Positions 28,093 to 39,075 of a stretch of DNA of 64,000 nt are shown here, in pieces. Source of the DNA: Coffea arabica (Eukaryota > Streptophyta > Magnoliopsida > Gentianales > Rubiaceae); assembly GCF_036785885.1 (NCBI RefSeq), contig NC_092329.1, positions 17,688,449 to 17,752,448 on the forward strand, written 5' to 3'. The notes under the pieces are model-generated. The model was not told where the DNA came from. It ran no database searches and saw nothing but the letters and a program-made list of their open reading frames with translations. The translations under genes and the position numbers were made by a program. Positions within the stretch are counted from its first letter, which is position 1. Each line of letters begins with the position of its first letter.

Positions 28093-28570
28093 TGTGACGA
28101 CTGAAAAATTCGCTCATATTTTCTTAAAATTCCCTCTTATTTTGATTAAATTACTTTATAATATCTTTACTACTTATTTACTCCCTCAATAGTTACGATA
28201 AATCATCGAATCAAGGGTTGTACCTTTAGTTTTATAGTTAGCGTAAATCAGGGTTTTCGCGTATTTTGGCCGTGTGATCACTTGATGAGGTATGTGTACT
28301 AAATTTGGTGGTTAAGAGTGAGTTTTAGATAAGAAAAAATATGTGATTAGAAGTGATAATAATAAGTTAGTGAACCATAAGTAAAAACACAAGTACATGT
28401 GAGTTAAGGAAAATAGACTTGAACCGACGTGCATCATTTGCTATCGAGTGAGTGCACCATTCGGTAGCTGGGCAGGCGTGAGGACCACTCGGTGCATGAG
28501 TTCTGGTGAGAGTTGGGCAGGCGGTCCACTAAACCCTAAGGTACGCCCTAGAGAGAGGTGGGTCGTCACA
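28093..28570 (+). mobile_element. Solo LTR, 478 bp, Gypsy-like
   Basis: The sequence begins TGTGACGACTG and ends GGTCGTCACA, giving an inverted TGTGACGAC terminus. It is flanked by a perfect 5-bp duplication GCTAG (28088-28092 and 28571-28575). There is no internal region. Its last 75 bp (GGCGGTCCACTAAACCCTAA ...) closely match the complement of 29265-29340, the end of the larger LTR nearby. The two therefore share a 3' LTR end but lie in opposite orientation. Confidence 0.85.
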
Positions 28571-29184
28571 GCTAGCAAGTATAATAATGGTGGCAGAAGG
28601 TGGTGGAAGAGGAGGAAGAGAGTGGCTGCAATGGTGCAAAGGAAAAGCGAAGTGAGAGGGTGGAAGGGAGTGGTGTTAGAGAGAAGAGGAAGAGAAGAAG
28701 GGAAAAGAAAAAGGAGAGAGGTGGTGGAGGTGGAAATAGGGAGATAAAGGAGGATGGAGGATATTGGGTAGGTAAAAGAGGATGGATAAATTAGTCGGTT
28801 GCTTTATATCTGGGTGAATATAATAAGTGAATTGTAATTTACCTTTCAAAAATTGATAACATGACAGGTCCACTAATCAAAATTTGACCGAAAAAGTAAA
28901 AGGGGACCCAAATAGAATGTTTTTTGCATGTTAAAAACTAAAATTTATCATTTTATTTCTAAGAAACAAAATTTCAATAAATGCAATATATAAGGGATAC
29001 TCTAACACCATGTGAATGTGCGTCCGTGGCATTGATTTAAATACCAAACATCTTATTTATTTATCCAATTAAATCCTGTGAAACCATTATTGCTTTGTAG
29101 CTTCCAACATTGTGTATTGAAAGTTCCTCAAACTCAAGGAAATTTTGACATCAAGAATATATTTAGCAAAGATCATTCTTACAG
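28571..29184. repeat. Duplicated flank unit R1, left part
   Basis: A purine-rich stretch then AT-rich sequence matches 45640-46140 almost along its whole length (for example 'AGGTGGTGGAGGTGGAAATAGGG', 'AAGGGGACCCAAATAGAATG'). It breaks at 29184 where the Sirevirus-like element is inserted and continues at 45025. Small ORFs here (such as 28600-28794) are purine-repeat artefacts. Confidence 0.75.
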
Positions 29185-29264
29185 AAGACTTAGGTTGATC
29201 AATTCTTGGTTTTGATGATAATGAAATAAAATGATGATTTGCACTAATGTTTTTATATCAGAAA

Positions 29265-32134
29265 TGTGACGACCCCACCTTCCCCTAAGGCGAACCAAAG
29301 GGTTTGGCGGACCGCCTATCTAACTCTCGCCGGGGCTCATTCACTTATCATTTTAGAGCAAGTAAAGATGCGCCAATCAAACTTACCATTTATACAATCA
29401 CTAATATAAATATACAATCATCAAGATTAAGTACAAAAGTTCAGGATCCAACCAACTACTAATACTATCACTATTACACAACAAAAGTTCTAGTCAAAAG
29501 TTTAGTCTTCCACTAAACACTGGTCCTTGCTCTCAAACCCTATAAGGAAAATAAATTAAATAGAATAGAGGGGTGAGTTAAAGCTCAGTGAGGTTCCCAT
29601 ACACATAACTAAGCAATTGAAACAAGAACATTAGTCAGTTAATAACAATCAATCGAGAAAACATTCACAATATAAAAATAATGAGAACACACTCATTAAA
29701 AAGATACATGCTTACGTGGAGCCATTCGTTCATTCCGTCAGTCATTCTCCTTCATTCAATCATTCATCTCTTTACTTCAACATTTCAATTCATTCATTCC
29801 ATTTCCCGCCACTAACTAATTTGCTAGCCAGTTCTCCACCAATTTTCGTGGTCATACTCGAGTATATCAAAACACTGTCTCAGGATCATCAGCCGCTCGA
29901 CTGAGTCTGCTTCTGACTCGAGTCGACTGGCAACGAAGGACAAGAGCCCAATTCAGCCAAAAAGCTTACATTCATACACAAGTAGCATTCAATCATTGAA
30001 AATTCACTTTGGCTTGGGTCGAGTGCGATAAAGTACACACTCGCCCATCGAAAATCCATTTAGCAATCTTGGAAAGTATTTAACATTTAAGCAAACATTC
30101 ACAAATAGTCACATAGTCACTTATTGTACAAACACATAAGGAACACTCACCCTAAACAAGTCACGTTTTATCAAAATTCAGTTCAGAGCTGGCACCTTGG
30201 CCACTCTCAAAATCTGCAGTCAAATATTGTCCACAAAGAGCCAATCATACACGAGTGCAAGCTGCATAATTTATATGTCTATATCAAAGAAAAAAGGCAT
30301 GAAAAGTATAGTAAGTCATATAGGCAAGATGCAAGCATAGTTTGTAAAAGAAAATGATAAAAAATGGTTAAGTTCAAAGCCAATATGTGCAACTAAAAAT
30401 CATGTTTTGAATACTTGTTTAGAATGTTAGAAATCAGGTTTAGAACACTTGAGAAGTATATGTTAAGTCGGACCAAGAAAACGGAAAACAAGAGAAAGGC
30501 AACGAGAAACAATGAAGATGGCAGCTTTGCCATCCTTTGGTGTTTTGATCAAAACTGCAGCTACACTTATCGGATTGAGGCAAATTTTATGGTATTTCGA
30601 AACTAAGACCTAAACCTACATTTCCTATGAAAACATCGACACCCAGGTCTCATATTATTAGGGTCAAAAATGGATGGTCAGAAGCATATGAAAAACAGGT
30701 CAGGAAAATTAGAGTTTTTGTGCAGTTAGGAATGCTCTGGCCAAATCATAAGCTAAAATAATTCAATTGATCTGAAATTTTGCAGGTAGCAATTTAACGC
30801 AAATCCCTATAACTTTCATGTTTTGTCCAAAAGCCAATTCAGTCCATAAGTCAGCCAAATTCAAGCCTCAAGTTGCTACTTCATCCAGTAAAAGACAGAA
30901 CATGTATGCAATTCTAGTAAACTTTCAAAAATCACAGATATTCATAGGAATTGAGAAAAAAGGCTGAAATTTTCATGGTTGATAGTATTCTGACTCTAGT
31001 TTCCAATGCAACAAACAGAACTCAATTCAAACTTTTCTACAACAAGATATAGCAGATTCCTAAGGCTGTCCAAGGGTTCCTGCGGACAAAATTTTCAGCA
31101 ACATCTCCTTTGTGTTTACTACTTTTTTCAACCAATTCAAGGCTACATTCTTACCACAAAACAGCCTCAACTCAAGCATATATATACCAAGCCAATAACT
31201 CACTAAATCAAGCATATAACCATCACCTACTCAAGCTAGAAAATGAAACCCTAAGCTGAAATTCCTAATCACAAGTTGGAATTTTCTTTAGGCAAGTTAA
31301 ACTAATACATAAAAGCTAGCTATTTCACATAGCAAAGCTACCAAACCATGGCCAATACTAAAACATCATATGTGGGCAGAAAATTACCATAAAAACTGAA
31401 AATTTCACATCACAACTTGAAACCATGAAACTTTCTCATGAAACTACCGAAATTGAACCCCGAATCCACTAGTTTGCATATATTTGAAGTAGAGGAAAGT
31501 TTAATGCCATAGTTACCTTGTACCTTCAAGAAAGATGGAAGCTTAGTGTTTTTCCTCTAAAAGTCTCTCTACTCAAGCCCTTAATCTTCCTTAGTGAACC
31601 ACTTTTATGGAGTATTTTGCAAAATCTATGGTTGGAACTCAAGATTCAAGCAAGGAATGGAGGTTGAAGATGAAGTTCTCTCTCTTATTTTTTTTCTCTC
31701 AAGAATTTCGGCCAAGAGGTGAAAAATGAAGACAATTTGTGGTCAAATGTGGTTTTAGTAAACTTAAGAAGACTTGGTTAAAGTCCAACATCCAATGGTT
31801 TCACAACACTTGGCTTTTTAGGGTTTGATCTCATCTCCTTGTTTTCCAAAACTAATCTATCTAGCTAATCTCTAATTATCCCGTAGCACCTTATAACTAA
31901 TATTCCTTTATGGAAAACTTCACCTAGTTACCCAAAAATTTATCGCACTTACTGTGCTAACGGGTCCCACGTCCATAATATGCTACTAGCATAACATGAA
32001 CTAACTTATACTAGAAAAATGATTTAAAAGCTTGATTTACTTATAAAAATATCGAGAAAATTAAGGCAATCATTTAAAGTAAAGAAAATGCATTCAAAGA
32101 AAATAAATACAACCTTATTTTTCGGGTTCTCACT
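29265..32134 (-). mobile_element. Solo LTR, 2.87 kb, Gypsy (Tekay/Del-like), nested in LTR1
   Basis: This 2870-bp block interrupts LTR1 and is flanked by AGAAA (29260-29264 and 32135-32139). Removing it joins the LTR1 sequence in register with LTR2 and LTR3. On the minus strand it starts (A)GTGAGAACCCGAAAAATA and ends GGTCGTCACA, the usual start and end of very long LTRs in the Tekay/Del chromovirus group. No primer site, polypurine tract or coding sequence lies inside, so it is a solo LTR. Lineage placement rests on terminus and length only. Confidence 0.75.
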
Positions 32135-32934
32135 AGAAATGTTTAGGGACAAGTATCTTGCAATTTGAGAAAAGGATGATAACATATCAAGAAGGATTAA
32201 AACAAAAATCTGCCTTTCGAATGCAAGGATCGGACACTCAGTTGAGTATCGGACGTCTAACAAATGGCGAGTATTCTTCAGACACTTTGATCAGACACTC
32301 ATTCCTTCTATCGGCTGTCCAGCACAAAAAGGGTTGAAACTTGAACATTCTGTTTTCTATCAGATGCAGGCTATCAGACGTAGGGTAATTGGATCCGACA
32401 TCCGACACGACTGTTTCGGATGTCCGACAGGTCCAATGGCTAGTGGTTTGACCATTAGAGGTGCTTTTGAACATAGTTTCACCATCTATAATCACCTCCG
32501 AGTATGAGAAGAATAGATGACTTTGCCTACAAAAGACACAAGGTTTCTAAGAGTGATTCTTGGGTAGAAAACATTTTGATTGTCGTATAGGTGTGGAAAA
32601 GTTGGGTTTGTGAGGTTTCTTAAGAGGAGAACTAAAATCTTGTGAAGGTGAGTCTCACTTGTATAATAGCTCTTAGTTAGTTTGTTAGCTGGCAATCAAT
32701 TATAGTATAGTGAGGGTTAACTAAGAGTGTTATAAAACTCTTTGACTAAACTAAGGAGTGTTTAGGGTGAGCAAAGAGTGATCTTTCTTATGTACAAGGT
32801 GGTTTGCAACACTATCAATTGAAGAGGCTATTGGATTGGAGTTAATTTCAAGTTTTGAAGAAACTTGAAAGTTTTGGTTTGGATTTCTATCTCTTTCTTT
32901 TCATTTTTTGTTACTTCATTGTGCAATCTTTATT

Positions 32935-32952
32935 GCTCTACACTTACTTTAT
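32935..32952. repeat. LINE target-site duplication, left copy
   Basis: GCTCTACACTTACTTTAT, 18 bp, is perfectly repeated at 38886-38903 on the other side of the LINE. Joining the two copies restores continuous LTR1 sequence. Confidence 0.93.
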
Positions 32953-33044
32953 TATTATTATTTTTTGGCTAACCCCTGGGATAGGGAGGGATGCCACCCC
33001 CAATTATTATTATAAAAAACCACACCACATCAGAACAACTCTAG

Positions 33045-36000
33045 TCATTTCCGCACCACTCTAACATGAATTACAGGAGTCCCTATGCTATCTAAGGTCA
33101 TGGCCCCCCTAGCGGGTCGTGGAAGCTCCACCTGGGAAGAATATATGGTAAACACCGCCCCCTGCGCCCCCACCTTCGCCAACACATCCGCCACTTGATT
33201 GGCTTCACGATAACAGTGACCCACTGTCCAATCCAACCCAACGATTGACTGGATAGCCTCCATATCCGCACGAATTATCCATGCGCATCTCGACTTGCCC
33301 TGAAGAATTAGCGCCAACACCTGAGAATCCATCTCCACATGCACTCTGGAAAATCCCCTTACCCGACACTGCATCATCCCTAAAAGCAACGACTTCGTTT
33401 CCGCTTGCAGACATGTCAATTCCCCAAGAGGAGTGGAAAAGCTGAACACAACCCACCTGAGGACTCCCGAAGGACACCACCCCCTCCACTCGTCTCCGGA
33501 TTTCCTAATGCACAGCCATCCGTATTTAATTTGCACCTCCCCTGAGATGGCTGCTCCCAACGGACCACCGTATGAGAATACCACAGCCTCCAACCACTGA
33601 TAGCAGTGTACAAGGCAAGGCAGGACACAAACCTATCCTGATCTCCCAACATCAAGTCGACTACATCCGCCAATATACGATCACAAATAGTTTGCTGCCG
33701 GAGGTAGTTGCCTTCAAAAAGGGCAAGCTTCCGCGCCAACCAAATATGCCAGCAGATAATTCTAGGCAACACCGTATAGAGGGACTCCACCCGCGATTGA
33801 CGTGCTGGCAGAAACCACCAACCAGCCAACCACGCACGCACCCCTGACCCTCTGTATACCACACCCACCGCCTCACCAAAGAATGCCCAAATGAACCGAG
33901 CTAGATCACCGTCTGAGAAAATATGCTCCAACGATTCTACCTCGGAATCTATACAACAAAAACACTTGGAATGGCCGTGCACGCTTAGCTTCCCTAACGA
34001 TGATGCAAGAGACAACCGATTCCTCAACATTCGCACTATAAAGAAGGATATTTTGAGAGGTAGCAGAGGGTGCCATACCTTATCAAACATGAACGATGCC
34101 GGCCGCTGCCCATTGGATATGCGACAGGCTGATGCTATCGAAAAATCCCTAGACTCCGTCAGACACCACAGGGACTGACTTGTTGATAAGCTTTGTCACA
34201 ATATCCTCCGGAACCCATTGGTGCAACAAATCTTGATTCCAGCGGCCATTTGAGACAAAGTACATTACTGCATGGTCCGAGACACTCTCCTATCGCTGAC
34301 ATAACGGGCAGACCCTAACCAATTATCAAACCAAAAGTTGCACTGCCCTGAACTAACCAGCCAGCACAAGTGTTGTTCCGCAACCTCCCGAACACAGAGC
34401 ATGCGCCTCCACACATATGAATTGCCCGTTGGTACCTCCGCCATACACGGATGACCTCGGTGACAGTACTTAGCACGCATGAATGAGGACCATAAACAAT
34501 CACTCGTACAGAATCTCCACCATAATTTATAGGAGCAAGCTGTGGACACATCTAATAGAGATCGTACACCTATTCCCTCCTGCGACTTGGTGGAACATAA
34601 GTCGTGCCACTTGATCCAATGGTACCGTAATCCACTCTCCCTATCCCCCCATAAGAAATTTGCCATGGCGCATTCCACCAATGCTAGGACTCCTTTCGGG
34701 GGACTCGACGCCATCAGTTGGTGGACTGGCATAGCAGACAGGACATGCTTAACAAGAATGATCCGGCCTCTCATAGAAAGACACCGGCACCTCCACGAAG
34801 AAATTTTGTTAATAACTGATTACACTAACTCCATTTAGTATGCACTCCTCCTTCGCCCCACAACTAATGGGTATCCTAGATACCGTATCGAGAATGCCTT
34901 AGCGATAAACCCCGTAGCTCGGCGTATCCGAGCCACACACTTGGCAGGCATTTTGACATGCACTAAAACTCCACTTTTTTGAGCATTAATCTGTTGGCCC
35001 GATACTTCCTCATAACCGCCAATTGTCTGCATGAGACGGCGAAGTGACGAAGGACAAGTACTAAAGAATACAATGACATCGTCTGCGTAACTGAAGTGAG
35101 TAATCTTGGGACAACCCCGTAGAATCGAGAAACACTTGAACTGTCGGTCCTCCAACAAGTTGTTCAAAGCCCAAGACAACACCTCTGCACCCAAGATGAA
35201 CAACCCCGGAGACAACGGGTCTTCCTGACGAACACCCCTCGTAGACTTAAAGAAGCCCACACTAGCCCCATTCACCAAAACCGAAAACCAGACATTCGAG
35301 ACCAGTCTCCAGAAAAAATATCGATCCACCGTTCACCAAAACCAAACCTTCGAAGCACCTGAGTTAGGAACACCCAGGAGACCCGATCATAGGCCTTTGA
35401 CATATCTAGTTTGAGGGCCACATTAGCCCTCCCAGACGGCTTGCCCATACTAGACACAAGCCCTTGTGCAAGTAAAAAATTATCCGATATAAGCCGGTCT
35501 CACACAAAATCACTCTGCTGTGGAGAAATAAGCCTAGGGAGCACAATAGCCAATCGACTAGCCAAGATTTTTGAAATGACTTCATTTATGATGTTACATA
35601 AACTTATTGGTCTGAACTGTAAAAAGTCCTGGGGGTGGCGTACCTTGAGTATGGGGACAATGGAAGTCGCCGTGAGTGCCCTAGGCAGATCAGCTCCGCA
35701 GAAGAAGCTACAAATGGCCCTGACCACGTCATCACCTATGATCACCTAAGCCGACATGAAAAACCTCCCCGTGTAGCCATTCGGGCCCGCCGCACTATCC
35801 CCATCCATCTCAAACACCACCTGTCGAATCTCCTTTGCGGAAAGGATGTGCTCTAATGCCTCATTATCCCCAGACGTCAAGAGGCGTGGGATGTGTTGAA
35901 ACAAGTCCGAAGATGAATTCAACAGCTGAGATGTAAACAACTACTCGAAGAACCGAACTGTCTCATTACCTATATCCTCCTCCGATTCCACCCATTCCCC

Positions 36001-37137
36001 TTGCTCATTCTTAATCTTATGAATAATGAAATGGACCCTCCGTTGCTTCACCGTGGAGTGAAAGAACTTAGTGTTCCGGTCACCCTCTTGCAACCACTTA
36101 ACTCGAGCCTTCTGTTTCCAGAAAAGCTTCTCCGCCTGCAAGGTAGCATGCAACTGAGCCTGTGCACGGTGTAGATTCTCCCGCGCTCCCTCTGAGTTAT
36201 CACTCTCCATAAGCACCTCAGCAGTCCGTACCTCATCCTCCTTGAGCTTGACTGCCTGAAAGATATCCCCAAACACCTGCTTATTCCAAACCTGAATTGC
36301 CCTTTTTAGCCGTTTCAATTTATTACAGATAATCTGCATGGAAAACCCAGAGCACGGTTGCCCTCACGACTCACGAACAACAGTCATGAAATCCTCACGC
36401 TCAGCCCACACATTGAGAAATCTAAATGGACGAGGTTTATTAGCCAACCTAGTCGAGACTGACATGAGGAGGGGGGCATGATCAGAGGAATCCCGAGCTA
36501 AATGGGAAACTGACACGGTGATTCCCGCGTCATTGCCTCATTTGCCAGGACCTGATCGAGGCGTTTCCAAATCCTGGCACCGCCATGTCTAGTATTACAC
36601 CGCATAAAGCGACACCCAGAGAAACCAACGTCAAGTAGATTTGTGTCATGCATAAAGTGCCCAAAATCCATTGCTTCATCAGGATGAAATGACCGTCCTC
36701 CTCTCTTCTCACTTGCATCCAGGACTACATTGAAATCACCCCCAATAATCCATGCATCGCTACTAGGCTATCCCTTAAAAGGTCTGCCCAAAGAGCGAGC
36801 CGCTCAGCGTTTGTACACCGGGCATGCACAAACGACACTACCACTTGGTTCCATGGGAAGTGGGCATGGGGAGCCGAATGGACACATGTTGGGGGCTTTC
36901 CCCAATTACGTAACCAGAAAAAGGATCTTGAAAGAAGAGCCAAATCGACCCTATAGTGTTATGCAGTAAGGTACTAAATTTTAGTTTACTCCAGTACCGC
37001 TCAGCACTATCAGCTTCCAAACGAGGTTCACAAACAGCAAGAAATTGAAGATTATGAATTTGAATTAATTTTTCAATCCTTCTCAAAGTCGGAGGTTTTG
37101 AAATCCCCCGCACATTCCAAAGCAATCCTTTAATCAT
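33045..37137 (-). pseudogene. LINE ORF2: endonuclease-reverse transcriptase-RNase H, broken
   Basis: In order on the minus strand: an endonuclease start KGLLWNVRGISKPPTLRR (from about 37137) and a later GGDFNVVLD-like block; a reverse transcriptase with DMSKAYDRVSW, then SYADDVIVF (the Y-A-D-D active site, near 35090); a zinc-binding segment after reverse transcriptase ('PLKISFFIVRMLRNRLS', CFCC); and a terminal RNase H domain. The RNase H keeps LNTDGCALGNP, AETKSLLLG and VEMDSQVL. Its histidine-region motif reads CYREANQVADVLA. Breaks include a stop near 35497 ('QSDFV' then stop), a stop near 35943 and several between 36340 and 36530. A complete enzyme would be about 1,200-1,300 residues. 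It acts by target-primed reverse transcription. This copy cannot make the whole protein. Confidence 0.92.
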
Positions 37138-37363
37138 TAGACAACCTATGGAATGAATTTTGCGAATTAATTGACCTTGATCGCAACAGCCTATCCGAAG
37201 GGAAATTCGCACGAATACCTTTCTTCTTAATGCCACCAACCTCCATTGAGCTATCCAGTGCCCCCGCCACTGAGAAGATGCCTACCTGTCGCGAGGACAT
37301 GGTCGCTGCAATGTGCATGGGTTCCTCCTCCGTATCACTAGATTCCTGCTCCACCTCCCGAAG

Positions 37364-38791
37364 CTACACAGCCGTACCACTCACCACCACTGCTCTGCCT
37401 TCATCAGTTCGCACCATAAACTCTGACGCTCTAGCCCCTAATGAACCCTCTTGTCCACCCGAAGCTGGCAGGCGACCCACTTCACCTTTTTCCCCTCCTA
37501 CCTGCAGAAGCAACCTCTCCTGAGTCCTATCTCCTTCCCCACAATCCGCTGCACTCACACATCCCCTCCTTCGGGAGTCATCAGAAGCCCCACCAACCAC
37601 CTTGTCAGCACTACGCACAAACTCCTTCTGAACAGCGGATTGAATTGCTTCATCCACCATGGTCTCCAGCACCCCCTCCCTATATAAAGAGGTGCTCCCC
37701 GCTAACTCAGCAACCTCCCTAACCTCAGACACCTGTAGAGTCTGTCCCACAACACCCTCGGGTGTACTATTAAACTGATGAGGAGAAGAACCCCCTCCAG
37801 ATTTCCCAGCCGGCCGCACCACATCACTTCCCATCACAACACCTTCCTGTCTGTCTCCATCCCTATGTCGCGATTCCTGTCTGTCCGCATCTCCTCGACC
37901 AGTCTCGGGCACTGCAGCCCACTTTTGCTTGGAGATCCCCACACCATGCCTTTCAACGACCTTAGCTTGTCCTACTTTCTTTATCATGCATTCTAGATTT
38001 TTAATCCAGCACTCGCTTTCCTCATGCCCTTGATGAAAACAATGCCCACAATATTTTGAAAGGTTCTCTGGCACCAACGATTGCCAGAAACCTAATCTGT
38101 CCCCAATCGAGACCCAAACCCTATGCAGTAAATCCTTAAGCATGTCCACCTCCACACACACGCGTGCCACACTTGGTCTGGTTCCCAGCGCTGTCGCCGA
38201 ATCCACACACAATGGGTGTCCCAAGCAGGCGACAATGGCAAAAAGGCATTCCTTTTGGAAAAGATGAACTAGCAACTTTGGCAAGGCAAACCAAACCGAA
38301 ACCAGTGGTGATTCACGATTCACATGGAAGTCAATGGTCCATTTGAACACCCTCATAGGAGCATCACGCACATACCATATGTTTCGCGACCAAACACGGT
38401 AGTAGTCCGCCTCTTGCCGCAACCGAATCAGCACATGTCTCCTATCCAGCAAGCCTACAGTGACTGCATCCTTCAGATCCAAAGTGCTGAAAAACTTCCG
38501 TATCTCTTCCATGGTTGGGCGACCCCTTGAGAATTTGCCCACCGAGGTGAACTGAAACGGGGCAGCAAGTCGTTCAATGTCTGGCATGGCAAAGCACACC
38601 GTTGGTTCGCCCTTATGAGAAGACGCAACTGCTTGAACCCGCGCTCCTAAAGTCATCGATGAAAAGGATTTCAAGTGGTACCCCACCGACTGATGCTTGG
38701 AGACCACGTCTACAAAGGATGGTCGGCTCTCCGGCATCTGCCCATTAGAGGGGGTAGCACCCTCCTTCGGCAAAGAGGGCTGCCCAACCAT
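37364..38791 (-). CDS. LINE ORF1: DUF4283 and CCHC zinc-knuckle RNA-binding protein
   Basis: An uninterrupted 475-residue frame. Residues about 65-200 match the DUF4283 domain common in plant L1 ORF1 proteins (e.g. RKFFSTLDLKDAVTVGLLDR, VLIRL, RVFKWTIDF). A zinc knuckle CGHCFHQGHEESEC follows, with Cys248, Cys251, His256 and Cys261 (CX2CX4HX4C). The C-terminal 200 residues are Glu/Arg/Ser-rich and low in structure. The role expected for the family is binding of the LINE RNA to form the retrotransposition particle. The ATG at 38791 lies about 95 nt inside the element's 5' end, which supports it as the true start. An intact ORF1 beside a broken ORF2 suggests a fairly recent insertion. Confidence 0.88.
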   Translation of the reverse strand: MVGQPSLPKEGATPSNGQMPESRPSFVDVVSKHQSVGYHLKSFSSMTLGARVQAVASSHKGEPTVCFAMPDIERLAAPFQFTSVGKFSRGRPTMEEIRKFFSTLDLKDAVTVGLLDRRHVLIRLRQEADYYRVWSRNIWYVRDAPMRVFKWTIDFHVNRESPLVSVWFALPKLLVHLFQKECLFAIVACLGHPLCVDSATALGTRPSVARVCVEVDMLKDLLHRVWVSIGDRLGFWQSLVPENLSKYCGHCFHQGHEESECWIKNLECMIKKVGQAKVVERHGVGISKQKWAAVPETGRGDADRQESRHRDGDRQEGVVMGSDVVRPAGKSGGGSSPHQFNSTPEGVVGQTLQVSEVREVAELAGSTSLYREGVLETMVDEAIQSAVQKEFVRSADKVVGGASDDSRRRGCVSAADCGEGDRTQERLLLQVGGEKGEVGRLPASGGQEGSLGARASEFMVRTDEGRAVVVSGTAV

Positions 38792-39075
38792 GCAGGCTGA
38801 CGGCTAACGTGAAAATCTAGTCAGGAAACCCTAGGGAGGAAATTCTATTTTTGGAAAAAAGGCCCTCACCACCCAAGAAGAACTAGCTCTACACTTACTT
38901 TATATTTGTGAATTTGTGCAATTAGTTGTAGTGCGGTTGTTGGGTGAAAATTTATTTTATTTGTTTGGTTTATGTGAAAAACTAATTCATCCCCCTCTTA
39001 GGGTGTTTTTGGGGCTGACAATTAGTATCAGAATTTGGTCTCTTAGAGATTAAACTCAATCGATCAGGAATAAAG

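Larger units (their letters stand above)
32953..38885 (-). mobile_element. Near full-length LINE (L1 type with RNase H) in LTR1
   Basis: The 5.9-kb insertion is bounded by the 18-bp duplication. On the minus strand it runs from a 5' UTR of about 95 nt through ORF1 (38791-37364) and ORF2 (endonuclease, reverse transcriptase, zinc-binding region, RNase H) to a 3' end with an (AAT)n-type tail of the form AAAAAATAATAATAATAA. It is GC-richer than the surrounding AT-rich LTR, so the boundary is also visible in composition. ORF1 is open; ORF2 carries several stops and frameshifts. Confidence 0.93.

Noticed and set aside
28448..28794. Gly/Arg/Glu-rich ORFs
   Set aside because: They start inside the 478-bp solo LTR and run through a purine repeat; not conserved in the related unit at 45640.
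33572..36969. Multiple + strand ORFs
   Set aside because: They are opposite the LINE ORF2 domains and show no recognisable protein pattern.
37230..38530. Several 60-97-residue + strand ORFs rich in Pro/Ser/His
   Set aside because: They lie antisense to the LINE ORF1, whose minus-strand frame has a recognised domain and zinc knuckle. They are complementary shadows in GC-rich DNA.
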